DNA of 64,000 nucleotides from Aliagarivorans taiwanensis DSM 22990 (GCF_000429505.1 NZ_AUBZ01000006.1:89725-153724), one strand, 5' to 3'; positions 27,759 through 37,319 are shown, counted from the stretch's first letter. Numbers and translations are program-made. The notes: generated by a model not told the origin, from the letters alone.

Positions 27759-29018
27759 TTGGACTTTTTTAACTACCGCCAGCAGCAACTCATGGCCGAG
27801 GATTGCTCTGTTACCGAACTGGCCGAGCGTTTTGGAACGCCTCTTTTTGTATACTCGCGCGCGACTATTGAGCGTCACTGGCGCGCCTTTGACCTGGCGG
27901 CGGCTGATCGCGAACACTTGGTGTGCTATGCGGTGAAGGCCAACTCTAACTTGGCCGTATTGAACCTGATGGCACGCATGGGCAGCGGTTTTGACATCGT
28001 CTCCGGCGGTGAGCTAGCGCGGGTGCTGGAAGCTGGTGGCGATCCGGCGAAGGTGGTGTTCTCGGGCGTGGGTAAAACCTCGCAAGAGATCGAGTATGCC
28101 CTTGAGTCCGGTATCTATTGCTTCAATGTAGAGTCTGAGCCGGAGTTAGAGCGGATCTCTGCGGTGGCTGCGCGGGTAGGCAAAACCGCCCCAATTTCGC
28201 TGCGGATCAACCCAGACATCGATGCCGGTACCCACCCTTATATCTCCACCGGTCTGAAAGAGAACAAGTTCGGCATTCCCATCGAGCGTGCGCCCGAGGT
28301 GTATCGCTTTGCGGCGAGCTTGCCCAACCTGAAGATCACTGGCCTCGATTGCCACATTGGCTCACAGCTCACCGAGCTAGAGCCCTTTGTGGAAGCCATC
28401 GATAAGCTATTGGCCTTGATTGACCGTTTGGCCGAGCAAGGCATTGTAATCGAGCACTTAGACGTCGGTGGCGGTCTTGGCGTGAGCTATGATGACGAGC
28501 AACCGCCGCAGCCAGCCGAGTATGCACAGGCCTTGGCCGAGCGTTTGGGCGAGCGACCCCTCAAGCTTATCTTCGAGCCGGGCCGCGCGATTATGGCCAA
28601 CGCTGGCATCATGCTGACTCAGGTAGAGTTCCTCAAGCCCACCGAAACCAAAAACTTCGCCATTGTTGATGCGGCGATGAACGATCTGATCCGTCCATCG
28701 CTGTATTCGGCCTGGCAGGCGATTGTGCCAGTGCTGCAGCGCCCGGAACTCACTAGCGCGGAGTACGATGTGGTGGGGCCGGTCTGTGAGACTGGTGACT
28801 TTTTAGGCAAACAGCGTGAATTGGCCATCGAGCAAGGCGATTATCTGGCAGTGCGCTCCGCTGGTGCCTATGGTTTTAGCATGAGCTCTAACTACAACTC
28901 GCGCCCACGCGCTGCCGAAGTCATGGTGGATGGCGACCAAGCCCATCTGATCCGAGCTCGGGAAAGCTTGCAGCAACTTTGGCAAGGAGAAGCCTGCTTA
29001 CCTGAGGACCAAGGCTAA
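27759..29018 (+). CDS. lysA: Diaminopimelate decarboxylase
   Basis: A 419-residue PLP enzyme converting meso-diaminopimelate to lysine. The PLP lysine is in [15 protein letters not shown], with the phosphate-binding glycines in [10 protein letters not shown] and the active-site Cys in GPVCETGDF. Start is TTG at 27759 with AAGGA 9 bases upstream. The operon lptM-lysA-dapF-DUF484-xerC-yigB follows with minimal spacing, joining lysine synthesis to peptidoglycan precursor supply. Confidence 0.95.
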   Translation: MDFFNYRQQQLMAEDCSVTELAERFGTPLFVYSRATIERHWRAFDLAAADREHLVCYAVKANSNLAVLNLMARMGSGFDIVSGGELARVLEAGGDPAKVVFSGVGKTSQEIEYALESGIYCFNVESEPELERISAVAARVGKTAPISLRINPDIDAGTHPYISTGLKENKFGIPIERAPEVYRFAASLPNLKITGLDCHIGSQLTELEPFVEAIDKLLALIDRLAEQGIVIEHLDVGGGLGVSYDDEQPPQPAEYAQALAERLGERPLKLIFEPGRAIMANAGIMLTQVEFLKPTETKNFAIVDAAMNDLIRPSLYSAWQAIVPVLQRPELTSAEYDVVGPVCETGDFLGKQRELAIEQGDYLAVRSAGAYGFSMSSNYNSRPRAAEVMVDGDQAHLIRARESLQQLWQGEACLPEDQG

Positions 29019-29020
29019 CG

Positions 29021-29851
29021 ATGCTGGTTAATTTTTCGAAAATGCACGGTTTAGGCAACGACTTTATGGTGATCGATAACGTCACCCAGAACCTGTTTTT
29101 CAACAACGATGCGATCGCCCGCTTGGCCGATCGCAACCGTGGTATCGGCTTTGACCAAATGCTAGTGGTCGAGCCGCCCTACGACCCGGATCTGGACTTT
29201 CACTACCGTATCTTCAATGCCGATGGCAGCGAGGTGGAACAGTGTGGCAACGGCGCCCGCTGTTTTGCTCGGTTTGTGCAACACCAAGGGCTGACCAACA
29301 AGAAACGCATCGCGGTTAGCACCAAGTCGGGCAACATCGTGCTGCATGTTGAGCAAGACGGTCAGGTGTCGGTCAATATGGGGATCCCCGAGTTTGAACC
29401 CTCGCGGGTACCGTTTAAGGCAAAAAAAGCCGAGGGCACCTATATCCTGCGCACCCAAGAGCAGACTGTGATGTGCGGAGTGGTGTCGATGGGGAATCCC
29501 CACTGCGTTATCGATGTCGACAATATCAAGCAAGCGCCGCTGGAGACGCTGGGTAAAACCCTGGAGAGCCACGAACGCTTCCCTAAGCGGGTGAACGTCG
29601 GCTTTATGCAGGTGTTGGATCGCCACAATATCAAGCTGCGGGTGTATGAGCGCGGCGTGGGGGAAACCCAGGCCTGCGGTACCGGTGCCTGTGCAGCCAT
29701 GGTGATTGGCCGCCAACAAGGTAAACTGGCCGACAAAGTGACCGTTGAGCTGCCCGGTGGCAAGCTCAAGATCTTCTGGCAGGGTCCCGGCAAGCCGGTC
29801 AAGATGACCGGTCCCGCAGAGCACGTCTTCGATGGACAAGTGAAGTTATGA
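29021..29851 (+). CDS. dapF: Diaminopimelate epimerase
   Basis: A 276-residue cofactor-independent racemase producing meso-diaminopimelate from the LL form. Both catalytic cysteines are visible, in [13 protein letters not shown] and [12 protein letters not shown], and [10 protein letters not shown] is present. It begins 2 bases after lysA and overlaps the next gene by 4 bases (ATGA). Confidence 0.97.
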   Translation: MLVNFSKMHGLGNDFMVIDNVTQNLFFNNDAIARLADRNRGIGFDQMLVVEPPYDPDLDFHYRIFNADGSEVEQCGNGARCFARFVQHQGLTNKKRIAVSTKSGNIVLHVEQDGQVSVNMGIPEFEPSRVPFKAKKAEGTYILRTQEQTVMCGVVSMGNPHCVIDVDNIKQAPLETLGKTLESHERFPKRVNVGFMQVLDRHNIKLRVYERGVGETQACGTGACAAMVIGRQQGKLADKVTVELPGGKLKIFWQGPGKPVKMTGPAEHVFDGQVKL

Positions 29852-30552
29852 GCGATTTCGATCTCAGTCAGCCGCTGCTGACCAACGAAACCCTGATTGG
29901 CGAGTATCTCCAGGATAACCCGGACTTCTTTGCTCGCCATCCGCATCTGGTTAAACAGCTGCGGGTACCGCATAGCGAGCGCGGTGCGGTGTCGTTGGTG
30001 GAGCTGCAAGTTCAACAGCTGCGCAGCAAGGTAGCCAATCTCGAACAAGAGATTACCGATCTGATGACGGTAGCCAGCCACAACGAACGCATCTTTAAGG
30101 CCTATGTCGACTTATTGCCGCCGCTGCTGGCCTGCGATTCTTTCGCCGAGCTGCAGCATCGGCTGCGCCGGGCGATTGTTGATGGCTTGGGAGTTAGCCA
30201 AGTCAGTCTGAGATTGAATCAGGATTACTTCGATTTAAGTGAAAACGCTAGCGAATGCGCCCTCGACGAAGAGCGTCTGCAGCGCTTTCGGGTGACTCGT
30301 CTAGGCGAGGAACCGCACTACTTTGGCCGCCTTAGCAAAGGTGAGATCGAGCTAATGTTCGACTCTCACGACCAAGTCTCCTCCGTGGCGGTGGTGCCAC
30401 TGGGCTCACAGGCTGAGCAGGGCTTTTTCCTGGCTGCCAGTAAAGATGCCGATCATTACGTGGAAGGGATGGACAGCCTGCTGCTGACCCAACTCTGCCA
30501 AGTGGTGAGCGGCTTGCTGCTGCGCCTGCTGCCATTGCGTGACGAGCTGTGA
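29848..30552 (+). CDS. DUF484 family protein (YigA-like)
   Basis: A 234-residue protein of the DUF484 family, which has a GAF-like fold. The typical start is visible: [16 protein letters not shown] sequence [18 protein letters not shown], then a short coiled coil (about residues 45-75), then the GAF-like domain. It always sits between dapF and xerC in many gammaproteobacteria, and overlaps both here by 4 bases. No function is established; a small-ligand sensor is a guess from the fold. Confidence 0.88.
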   Translation: MSDFDLSQPLLTNETLIGEYLQDNPDFFARHPHLVKQLRVPHSERGAVSLVELQVQQLRSKVANLEQEITDLMTVASHNERIFKAYVDLLPPLLACDSFAELQHRLRRAIVDGLGVSQVSLRLNQDYFDLSENASECALDEERLQRFRVTRLGEEPHYFGRLSKGEIELMFDSHDQVSSVAVVPLGSQAEQGFFLAASKDADHYVEGMDSLLLTQLCQVVSGLLLRLLPLRDEL

Positions 30553-31460
30553 GCGAGGCCTTCGAGCTCCCACTAGAGCGCTATTTGCGCCACCTGGAAG
30601 TCGAGCGCCGCTATAGCCCGGCCACTCTCAACAACTATCATCGCGCCCTTCACCAACTCAAAGACTATCTTCTCGCTGCTGGCTACCAAGGCTGGACCGA
30701 GTTAGATACCGACGCCGTCCGGCTGCTATTGCTGCGGCTCAAGTCCCGTGGGCTAGCGCCGCGTTCAATGGGGCATCGCTTGTCTTGCCTGCGCAGTTTT
30801 TGCGAGTACATGGTGCTGCGTGGTGAGCTGGCCTATAACCCGGCTAAGGCAGTCGCCTCCCCCAAGCTGGATAAGCCGCTGCCGAAGAATTTGGATGTGG
30901 ACTCGGTTACCCAGTTGGTCAATCACGAGGGCGATGAGCTGTTAACCAGTCGCGATCTGGCGATGATAGAGCTGTTCTATGCCAGCGGGCTGCGTTTGGC
31001 GGAGCTGGTGTCTTTGAATGTCAGTGATGTCGATTTCAGTCAAAGCATGCTCAAGGTAACGGGTAAGGGTAATAAGCAGCGATTGGTGCCTTTTGGCAGC
31101 AAGGCGGCACAGGCGCTGAAGAACTGGCTGGCGATGCGTAAGGCCTTGATCTTTGACGATAGCAGCGAGCCGGCGTTGTTTGTCAGCAAACGACAGCGGC
31201 GGATCAGCCCGCGCAATGTCCAACAACGTCTCAAGCGTTGGGCGCTGCAGCAGGGGCTGGGGCAGAACCTGCACCCGCATAAACTGCGTCACTCCTTTGC
31301 AACCCATATGCTGGAAAGCTCGGGCGATCTGCGAGCGGTACAAGAGCTGCTGGGTCATGCCGATCTCTCCACCACTCAGGTCTATACCCATCTGGATTTT
31401 GCTCACTTGGCCAAGATCTACGACAGCGCCCACCCTCGCGCTAAACGCAAACCCGATTAA
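30549..31460 (+). CDS. xerC: Tyrosine recombinase XerC
   Basis: A 303-residue site-specific recombinase that, with XerD, resolves chromosome dimers at dif. The SAM-like N-terminal domain (RYLRHLEVERRYSPATLNNY) is followed by the catalytic residues: R in ASGLRLAELVSL, K in VTGKGNKQRLVPFG, HKLRHSFATHML, H in LLGHADLSTTQ and the nucleophile Y in VYTHLDF. Start is GTG inside a GTGA overlap with the previous stop. It belongs to the dapF operon and is not part of a mobile element. Confidence 0.95.
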   Translation: MSEAFELPLERYLRHLEVERRYSPATLNNYHRALHQLKDYLLAAGYQGWTELDTDAVRLLLLRLKSRGLAPRSMGHRLSCLRSFCEYMVLRGELAYNPAKAVASPKLDKPLPKNLDVDSVTQLVNHEGDELLTSRDLAMIELFYASGLRLAELVSLNVSDVDFSQSMLKVTGKGNKQRLVPFGSKAAQALKNWLAMRKALIFDDSSEPALFVSKRQRRISPRNVQQRLKRWALQQGLGQNLHPHKLRHSFATHMLESSGDLRAVQELLGHADLSTTQVYTHLDFAHLAKIYDSAHPRAKRKPD

Positions 31461-31469
31461 GGTGAAGTT

Positions 31470-32168
31470 ATGAGATTCTATCGCGCCTGGCAGCGCCCTC
31501 TGGCATTGTCGTTTGACCTGGACGACACGCTGTACGATAACGGGCCCTACATTGAGCGCGCCGAAGCATGGCTGATGGCGCAGCTCAAACAACGCCCTGA
31601 GACGGCCAACCTTACCGCTCATCATTGGCGCAGCTACAAGCAACGGGTGACCCGCGCCGAGCCGATCCTCAAACACGATGTCACCGCCTGTCGCGAAGCG
31701 TGGGTGAGTCTGGCGTTTGAAGAGCTGGGGGTGAGCAATCATGCCAGCGAAGCCAAGGCGCTGGTTGAGCGCTTTGTTGCAGTGCGCAGCGACTTTCAAG
31801 TGCCAGCAGAGAGCTTGGCATTACTACAGCAGCTGGCTGAGCGCTATCGGCTGGTGGCGATCACCAATGGCAATGTGGATCTGCAGCAAATAGGCCTTGG
31901 CGATATCTTCGAGTTCAGTCTGCGGGCGGGAGAAGGTGGCTACAAAGCCAAGCCGGCAGGCGATTTGTTCCAGTTGGCCGCTGAACGCTTAGCGCTGGCG
32001 CCCAATGAGATCGCCCATATTGGCGACCATCCGGTGAGTGACGTGAGTGGCGCGGTGCGGGCAGGCTTTAAAACCGTGTGGCTCAACCCACAGCCACACC
32101 AACCAGCGACTAGACACCTGCCAGATGTGGAAATCCACCATCTGCAGGCGCTAGCTGAGATTCTCTAA
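31470..32168 (+). CDS. yigB: HAD-family phosphatase YigB
   Basis: A 232-residue HAD hydrolase. Motif I is FDLDDTLYDN, motif II lies in AITNGNVD, the lysine in YKAKPAGDLF and the distal acidic pair in HIGDHPVSDVSGA. E. coli YigB dephosphorylates riboflavin intermediates and FMN; the same order xerC-yigB-uvrD supports orthology, though here uvrD is displaced about 5 kb downstream by an insertion of other genes. It starts 9 bases after xerC. Confidence 0.88.
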   Translation: MRFYRAWQRPLALSFDLDDTLYDNGPYIERAEAWLMAQLKQRPETANLTAHHWRSYKQRVTRAEPILKHDVTACREAWVSLAFEELGVSNHASEAKALVERFVAVRSDFQVPAESLALLQQLAERYRLVAITNGNVDLQQIGLGDIFEFSLRAGEGGYKAKPAGDLFQLAAERLALAPNEIAHIGDHPVSDVSGAVRAGFKTVWLNPQPHQPATRHLPDVEIHHLQALAEIL

Positions 32169-32173
32169 CGAGA

Positions 32174-32953
32174 TTACTTGCTGCGGCGTAGCTGGCGAGT
32201 GCGCAGTGCCAGTAGTAGCAACACCGAACCGAACAAGCCAAGGCGAAGTGGCTCATTGACGCTGTAGTAGACGTTGTCGATGGCCGCTGAGCCGCCAAAC
32301 ACAAAGTCCACTTGGGTCACCGAACCAAAGCCTGCAAGGTCGATGGGGGCGATGCGGTTCACCGAGTTATTACCGAACACGGCATTGTTGATGCCATCGC
32401 CGACCAGGCTGCCAAAGCCGATGCGGCCCAGCTCATTACCCACCTCATCGAACAGCAAGGCAACGTAGCCAGCATCGTCGTTGTACTCTTCCGGGCCTTC
32501 CACGTCGATAAGGTCGAAGCCAAGCTCGCTGATGGCATTATCGAAGCTGAAGCTCAGGATGCCTGCCGGGCGGGTGCCCTCGTCGTCTGGGCTAGAGCAG
32601 ATGCCGCTGGCGCAATCGCGGTTGTTCTCTTGGATAATCAGCACGCCACCCATAAATAGCTCACTGGTGTCGCCTAGATTGCCAGCGCCCCAGTTAGGGC
32701 CGATCAGGTCCGGGTCTTCATTGCTTATGCCCGCAGCATCGCCGACCCGCGGTTGGGTATCGTAGACCACGGCATGGTCGTCGGCGTTGGGGTCATAGTT
32801 ATCCGCCGAGATGGTGACACCGGCGTACTGGTCGGTGATTACCTGGCCATGGGCAAACTCGTCAAAAGTAAGCAGGTTGGCGGTTGCGGTGTAGCTGAGT
32901 CCGGCCATGCCGGCGGCAAGTAGTAGGCGTCGATATCCAAGCATATTTTTCAT
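32174..32953 (-). CDS. Exported protein with PEP-CTERM-like C-terminal sorting signal
   Basis: A 259-residue protein with an N-terminal signal peptide (about residues 1-26, ending TATANL), a beta-rich acidic body and a C-terminal tripartite tail: NEP, then a hydrophobic helix (LGLFGSVLLLLALR) and a basic end (RTRQLRRSK). This is the layout of PEP-CTERM proteins, which are cut by an exosortase in exopolysaccharide-producing Gram-negatives. The body, with FDEFAHGQVITDQYAGVTISAD and SFDNAISELGFDLIDVEG, resembles secreted beta-sandwich domains seen in such proteins. No exosortase lies in this window. It sits inside the stretch that separates yigB from uvrD. Confidence 0.75.
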   Translation of the reverse strand: MKNMLGYRRLLLAAGMAGLSYTATANLLTFDEFAHGQVITDQYAGVTISADNYDPNADDHAVVYDTQPRVGDAAGISNEDPDLIGPNWGAGNLGDTSELFMGGVLIIQENNRDCASGICSSPDDEGTRPAGILSFSFDNAISELGFDLIDVEGPEEYNDDAGYVALLFDEVGNELGRIGFGSLVGDGINNAVFGNNSVNRIAPIDLAGFGSVTQVDFVFGGSAAIDNVYYSVNEPLRLGLFGSVLLLLALRTRQLRRSK

Positions 32954-33078
32954 TAGGTCATTAGCTCTAAAAAGTCTCCACTGACTAAAGCAAAAGTCAC
33001 GCCATTATAAAATGCCTTTATTATCAACATCTTAAATATGCAGTTATTCTTGGTTGTAAATTTATCTGACAAAAATAC

Positions 33079-34275
33079 CTAGTTGGGGTCAGCTTGGACG
33101 GCTTTGATCTGCTGCAGTCGCAGGTTGAGCAAGCGGTCTACCAGCACACCTAGCAGTAGCCCCCAGAACGGAGCGCCGACTCCCCACCAGCCAAAGCCCG
33201 CCGCGGTCACTAAGAAGCAAACCAATGCCCCTTCCCGACCTTTCGGCTCAGCTAAGGCGCTGTGCAGGCTATTGGCAATGGTCGATAGTAAGCCAAATGC
33301 GGCCAGCGCGATGATCAAGGCCTGCGGGCAGATCGCCACCAATGCGATCAGCAGGCTGCCCATGAGTCCGGCGATGAGGTAGATCACCCCTGCCCAGATG
33401 GTGACCTGGTAGCGCTTATCCTTATTGGCCTCCACCTGCGGGTTCATGCAAATGGCGGCCGTGATGGAAGACAAGCCAAACGAAAAGCAGCCAAAGGGGG
33501 CGGTTAGCAAGTTAACCCAAGCGCAGTGGCCCAGTAAGCGCGACACCGGAGCCTTGAAGCCATGGGCCTGCATCACTGCCAGACCTGCAATGTTTTGAGA
33601 GCTGAGGGTGACTAAGAACAGTGGAAAGCCAACCCCGAGCAGCAAATCAAAAGAGAACTCCGGCGACTGCCAGTACAGCGTGGGCGCTGACCAGCTAAGC
33701 GGCTGGCTTTGGTACAAGTCGAGCTGAAAGCTAAGCAGCAGGCCACAGAGCAGCACCAAGGGCATGGTATAGGTAGCTAACCAGCGCTTGGCCACGATGT
33801 AGGTCACGAGCATCCCACCCAGTAGCAGCGGGGTTTGCTCCACATAGCCGGTTATCTTGATGGTAATGGATACCAGCACGCCGGCGAGCATGCCGGCGGC
33901 AATGTGCTTAGGGATCCAGCGTTGCACCTTGGCCATACCGCCACTAACCGCCAGCAACAGCGACAAGGCAGCAGCAAACAAGAAGCAGCCCACCGTTTGG
34001 GCAGGCGTTGCATCGCCAAGGCTGCTGGCTAGCAAGGCGGCACCGGGCGTCGACCACGCGGTAAGTACCGGCATCTTGTAGCGCCACGATAGGCCGATAC
34101 TGGTCAGCCCCATCACCAAGCCCAGACTCACTAACCAGGAACCGAGCCACTGAGAGTCTGCGCCCGCAGCTTCGGCAGCCTGTATCACAATGGCAATCGC
34201 GCTGGCATAGCCGACCAAGGCGGCGATAAATCCGGTGCTCAGATGAGCGAGACGAAATCGTGGCAGACTGAACAT
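33079..34275 (-). CDS. benE: BenE-family (benzoate/proton symporter-like) membrane transporter
   Basis: A 398-residue inner-membrane protein with about 12 hydrophobic segments. The family segments TAWSTPGAALLAS, GVGFPLFLVTLSSQNIAGLAVMQ and NLLTAPFGCFSFGLSSITAAICM identify it as BenE/YdcO. The substrate is described as benzoate for some members, but E. coli YdcO is paired with the sulfur-related regulator SutR (YdcN), and the same pair occurs here divergently. The transported compound should therefore be considered unknown. AAGGAAG precedes the ATG. Confidence 0.9.
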   Translation of the reverse strand: MFSLPRFRLAHLSTGFIAALVGYASAIAIVIQAAEAAGADSQWLGSWLVSLGLVMGLTSIGLSWRYKMPVLTAWSTPGAALLASSLGDATPAQTVGCFLFAAALSLLLAVSGGMAKVQRWIPKHIAAGMLAGVLVSITIKITGYVEQTPLLLGGMLVTYIVAKRWLATYTMPLVLLCGLLLSFQLDLYQSQPLSWSAPTLYWQSPEFSFDLLLGVGFPLFLVTLSSQNIAGLAVMQAHGFKAPVSRLLGHCAWVNLLTAPFGCFSFGLSSITAAICMNPQVEANKDKRYQVTIWAGVIYLIAGLMGSLLIALVAICPQALIIALAAFGLLSTIANSLHSALAEPKGREGALVCFLVTAAGFGWWGVGAPFWGLLLGVLVDRLLNLRLQQIKAVQADPN

Positions 34276-34306
34276 AGTACTTCCTTGTTATCCGGCTATC
34301 GGCTAA

Positions 34307-34323
34307 TGTGCGTTATAGCGCAC
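34307..34323. promoter_or_regulatory. Palindromic operator 1 between benE and sutR
   Basis: TGTGCGTTATAGCGCAC: arms GTGCG/CGCAC around TTATAG. It is identical over 17 bases to the site at 34345-34361 and lies 32 bases upstream of the benE start. Confidence 0.8.
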
Positions 34324-34344
34324 GAATAAACACAGCTTAGCACC

Positions 34345-34361
34345 TGTGCGTTATAGCGCAC
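34345..34361. promoter_or_regulatory. Palindromic operator 2 between benE and sutR
   Basis: Second identical copy of the palindrome, 38 bp from the first start to start. With the next A it forms an 18-bp palindrome matching its reverse complement at 16 of 18 positions. SutR is the obvious candidate binder. Confidence 0.8.
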
Positions 34362-34453
34362 AAGCCGAAGATGCAGTGAAAAAAGCAGCAGAGAGCAGCA
34401 GCAAAGTGCAAAGGCGCAACTAAGCGATGTAGAGCGAAACGGGTAGAGTAGTG

Positions 34454-34996
34454 ATGCAAGAGTTTGATAGTCAGCTGGGTGAGAAGCTGCGGGCGATCCG
34501 CCGCGAGCTGGGTTGGAGTTTGGATACTGCCGCCAAGCACACCGGCGTGTCGAAGGCCATGCTGGGGCAGATCGAACGGGGCGAATCTAGCCCGACGGTG
34601 GCGCGAATGTGGAAGATTGCCACCGGCATGCAGCGCCCGCTCACCGCGTTTCTGGATATGTCGGCCACCTTGCCAGAAGACCCGGCATTGCTTAGTCAGG
34701 ACGTGCGCCCCGGCGATCTGAGCTACCAGGTTCTGCTGCCCTTCGACCCGACGTTTGGCTTTGAGTTGTTTGCTATTGGTATGACCCCCGGGCAGCAACA
34801 CTTGTCCGAAGCCCACGACCACGGTGTGACCGAACACGTGACCGTGATCCAAGGAGAACTGGAGATCTTGATTGATCAACAGTGGCTTACTTTAAAGCAA
34901 GGGGAGGTGTACCGTTTTGCTGCCAACCGCCCCCATGGCTATCGAAACACAAGTGAGAATTCGTTGCTGTTTCATAACCTTATTCACTATCAATAA
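34454..34996 (+). CDS. sutR: XRE-family regulator with C-terminal cupin domain, SutR (YdcN)-like
   Basis: A 180-residue regulator. Residues of about 8-62 form an XRE helix-turn-helix (LGEKLRAIRRELGWSLDTAAKHTGVSKAMLGQIERGESSPTVARMWKIA), and residues 110-178 form a cupin with HDHGVTEHVTVIQGE and NRPHGYRN. E. coli YdcN (SutR) has the same architecture and neighbours the BenE homologue YdcO. The cupin should bind a small ligand; E. coli SutR controls sulfur-use genes. The ATG at 34454 is preferred to a GTG one codon earlier. Two identical palindromes upstream are probable operators. Confidence 0.85.
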   Translation: MQEFDSQLGEKLRAIRRELGWSLDTAAKHTGVSKAMLGQIERGESSPTVARMWKIATGMQRPLTAFLDMSATLPEDPALLSQDVRPGDLSYQVLLPFDPTFGFELFAIGMTPGQQHLSEAHDHGVTEHVTVIQGELEILIDQQWLTLKQGEVYRFAANRPHGYRNTSENSLLFHNLIHYQ

Positions 34997-35169
34997 AAAA
35001 CTGTATAAGTGGCGTGACAGCCTAAACAAAATAAGAGAGATAAAATAAATTTGCTCTCAGTTAGCCCTATTGAGTCTTTCCTATAATTGTCCGGAAGGTC
35101 TCTCGACCTCGCTAAACGGTAATCGGTCTACATGGCCGGGTGACAACTTTAATTAGCTAGGAGGGCAAT

Positions 35170-35460
35170 ATGTTAGTCACATACAAGCACTACACCTTGC
35201 CGCAAGATCATGTACATGCACACGTGGCATTTACCCCGCTGGGCGAGCTGGATGTGTTGCTGGAAGAGCAGCAGCAAGTGCTACACGCCGAATTTGAGCT
35301 GCTTACCTTTACCAGCGACGCCAAGCTGCAATGCTTTGATTCAACCCAGCATCAGCATGTTGAGTGGCAGGTGCAACTCAACCCCAATGATGCCAAAGAA
35401 CTGATGTTCGCGATTCAGGATGCTCAAGAGGAGTTTGAAATACTAATGCGTGATCTTTAG
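35170..35460 (+). CDS. Small hypothetical protein
   Basis: A 96-residue acidic, soluble protein with a strong SD (TAGGAGGGCAA) before the ATG. It has no signal peptide or membrane helix. The C-terminus (NPNDAKELMFAIQDAQEEFEILM) is probably an amphipathic helix and the centre looks beta-rich. I do not recognise the family. It stands alone, with 173 bases upstream containing no other gene. Confidence 0.7.
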   Translation: MLVTYKHYTLPQDHVHAHVAFTPLGELDVLLEEQQQVLHAEFELLTFTSDAKLQCFDSTQHQHVEWQVQLNPNDAKELMFAIQDAQEEFEILMRDL

Positions 35461-35509
35461 TACCACCAAAACCCAGCCCATACCCCCAGAACCAACCCAT
35501 CAGCCACCG

Positions 35510-37195
35510 TTATGCGGTGGCTGATTGATTACCAAAGATCTCAAAGGCGAACTCAGCGAAGGCATCGCTCATGGTATAACCCAGCTCGTGGTGCTGCCCA
35601 CTGCGTGTCAGCATGGAGTAGCCTTCTTTGCCTGCCAGGGTATAAGCCGATGAAACGCCGCGATATTGACTGTCGCTGCAAACCGCTTGCCACTCTCCAT
35701 CGCGATAGAGCTGAAGCCTTTGGACCCGCTCACCTGCGAGATTATCTGGCTCATAGTGAAAACGCAGGCGATAGCAGTAAGGGTAGCTACCATCGCCGCT
35801 GCCAATGACGCCGTTATTAAAGGCGTTGTTGAGCGCGCCTTCCAAGGCCTGGCGCAAGTCCTTGCCTTTGATGTTGTAGGCCACAATTGGGATCTGGAAG
35901 GGCAGCAAACGCCCATGAACTTCGGCCAGAGTCAGCGGTCCGGCTTTCAGCGATACCCGAACACCCCCTGCGTTATGCAGGGCGAAGTCGATCTCACCTT
36001 GGGTCTGGGCCGCCAGATAGAACGCTTTGCACACCAGCGGGGCGATCTCACTGCCCGCTGGGAACTGTTCATTGGGCAGGCGGGTGTGGATCAGCGGCCA
36101 AGGCAGCTCGGCGATCTGCTGGCTGTGCATCGCTTCGATGGCTGGGCGATATTCCCGGGCAATCAGGGTTTCCATGGCCGCTTGCCGTGGCACGCGCAGC
36201 AGCTGTGGGTGGTCGACGATGGCTTGCTTAAGCTGGCTACGCTCTACGCCACTGATAGTTGCGGGAACGCCGAGGTTATCGCTATCGACCAGAAATTTTA
36301 CCCCGCCCTCAAGCTGTTGAACCTGACCGTCTTGGTCAAAACGCAGCTGGAACAGCCCAATGGATTCGGCGTGCTGGCCGGCATGTAGGATCAAGCTGCC
36401 GTTGGGGCGATGGTTGATATCTTCGGCCTTGGCCACGTTCAGGCCTGCAAAGTCGCCGCTGATGCTATGGGTATGCCCACCAACAATGAGGCTGATGCCG
36501 GGGACGGCTTCGGCCAGTGCAACATCGCCGGCGTAGCCCAAATGACTCAACACGATAATGCGGTGTATGCCCTGCTGTTTAAGGTGCTTGACCGTGGTGC
36601 GAGTGGTCTCGATGGCATCGACGAACAGGCAGTCCGGATCCGGGCTGCCAATGCTGGGCATGCTATCCAGGGTGATACCGAAGATCGCCAATGGTGCCTC
36701 ACCCATGGACTTAAGCAGGTATTGGGCGATGCCCTTCTCGCTGTTGTAGCTGTAGAGATTCTCCAGCGGGCGCATCGGGTGAGATTTACTTTGGTTCTCT
36801 TGGCTGAGATCCATATTGCCTGCCAGCAAGGGAAAATCGGCTTCGGCGATAAACTCCTGCAGAGGATCGTTGCCCAGATCAAACTCGTGATTGCCAATGG
36901 TCATGGCATCTGGGCGCAGCATATTCAGCAGGCGCGAGTTAGCGCGCCCTTTGTAGCAGCTAAAATAGAGACTCCCCTGAAAGCTGTCGCCAGCATGCAA
37001 TAGCAGATGTGGGCTGTGCTGCTCGGCGGCATTCTCGCGGTGCTCGGCTACCGCGCTGGCGATCTGCGCATAGCCACCACAATCGATGGTGTAAGGCTTG
37101 CTTTGCTGGTCAATATCGAAACTCAGGTTTACCGGGCTGGGATCAAAGTGCGAATGGGTGTCATTGATGTGGGCCAGATGAAGGGTATCGCTCAT
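35510..37195 (-). CDS. 5'-nucleotidase / metallophosphatase of the UshA family without signal peptide
   Basis: A 561-residue protein. The N-terminal metallophosphoesterase domain shows its metal ligands in HINDTHSHFDP, HAGDSFQGS, GNHEFDLG, LSHLGYAGD and GGHTHS. The C-terminal 5'-nucleotidase domain shows ALHNAGGVR and YNIKGKDLRQALEGALNNAF. UshA-type enzymes are normally exported, but this one starts directly at MSDTLHLAHINDTH after GGAG, with no signal peptide. It may act on nucleotides or other phosphate esters in the cytoplasm, or use another export path. A hairpin covers its stop codon. Confidence 0.85.
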   Translation of the reverse strand: MSDTLHLAHINDTHSHFDPSPVNLSFDIDQQSKPYTIDCGGYAQIASAVAEHRENAAEQHSPHLLLHAGDSFQGSLYFSCYKGRANSRLLNMLRPDAMTIGNHEFDLGNDPLQEFIAEADFPLLAGNMDLSQENQSKSHPMRPLENLYSYNSEKGIAQYLLKSMGEAPLAIFGITLDSMPSIGSPDPDCLFVDAIETTRTTVKHLKQQGIHRIIVLSHLGYAGDVALAEAVPGISLIVGGHTHSISGDFAGLNVAKAEDINHRPNGSLILHAGQHAESIGLFQLRFDQDGQVQQLEGGVKFLVDSDNLGVPATISGVERSQLKQAIVDHPQLLRVPRQAAMETLIAREYRPAIEAMHSQQIAELPWPLIHTRLPNEQFPAGSEIAPLVCKAFYLAAQTQGEIDFALHNAGGVRVSLKAGPLTLAEVHGRLLPFQIPIVAYNIKGKDLRQALEGALNNAFNNGVIGSGDGSYPYCYRLRFHYEPDNLAGERVQRLQLYRDGEWQAVCSDSQYRGVSSAYTLAGKEGYSMLTRSGQHHELGYTMSDAFAEFAFEIFGNQSATA

Positions 37196-37319
37196 AGATT
37201 CTCCGAAAAGCGCTTAACGCCAACATATTATAGTGAGATTGATCACATAGAGCTGCAAGTTTTGCTCGTGAGCCAGTAACAGAGGGTGTAGAAACTTTGC
37301 CCGTGACCCCATCGGGTAC

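Noticed and set aside
30549..31460. XerC as evidence for an integrated mobile element
   Set aside because: It is the housekeeping recombinase in its conserved dapF operon position, with no att sites or phage genes nearby.
35501..35523. CAGCCACC/GGTGGCTG hairpin as a terminator
   Set aside because: It spans the nucleotidase stop codon and has no T-run on either side.
35666..37003. Long plus-strand frames opposite the nucleotidase gene
   Set aside because: Antisense shadows of a gene with intact catalytic motifs.
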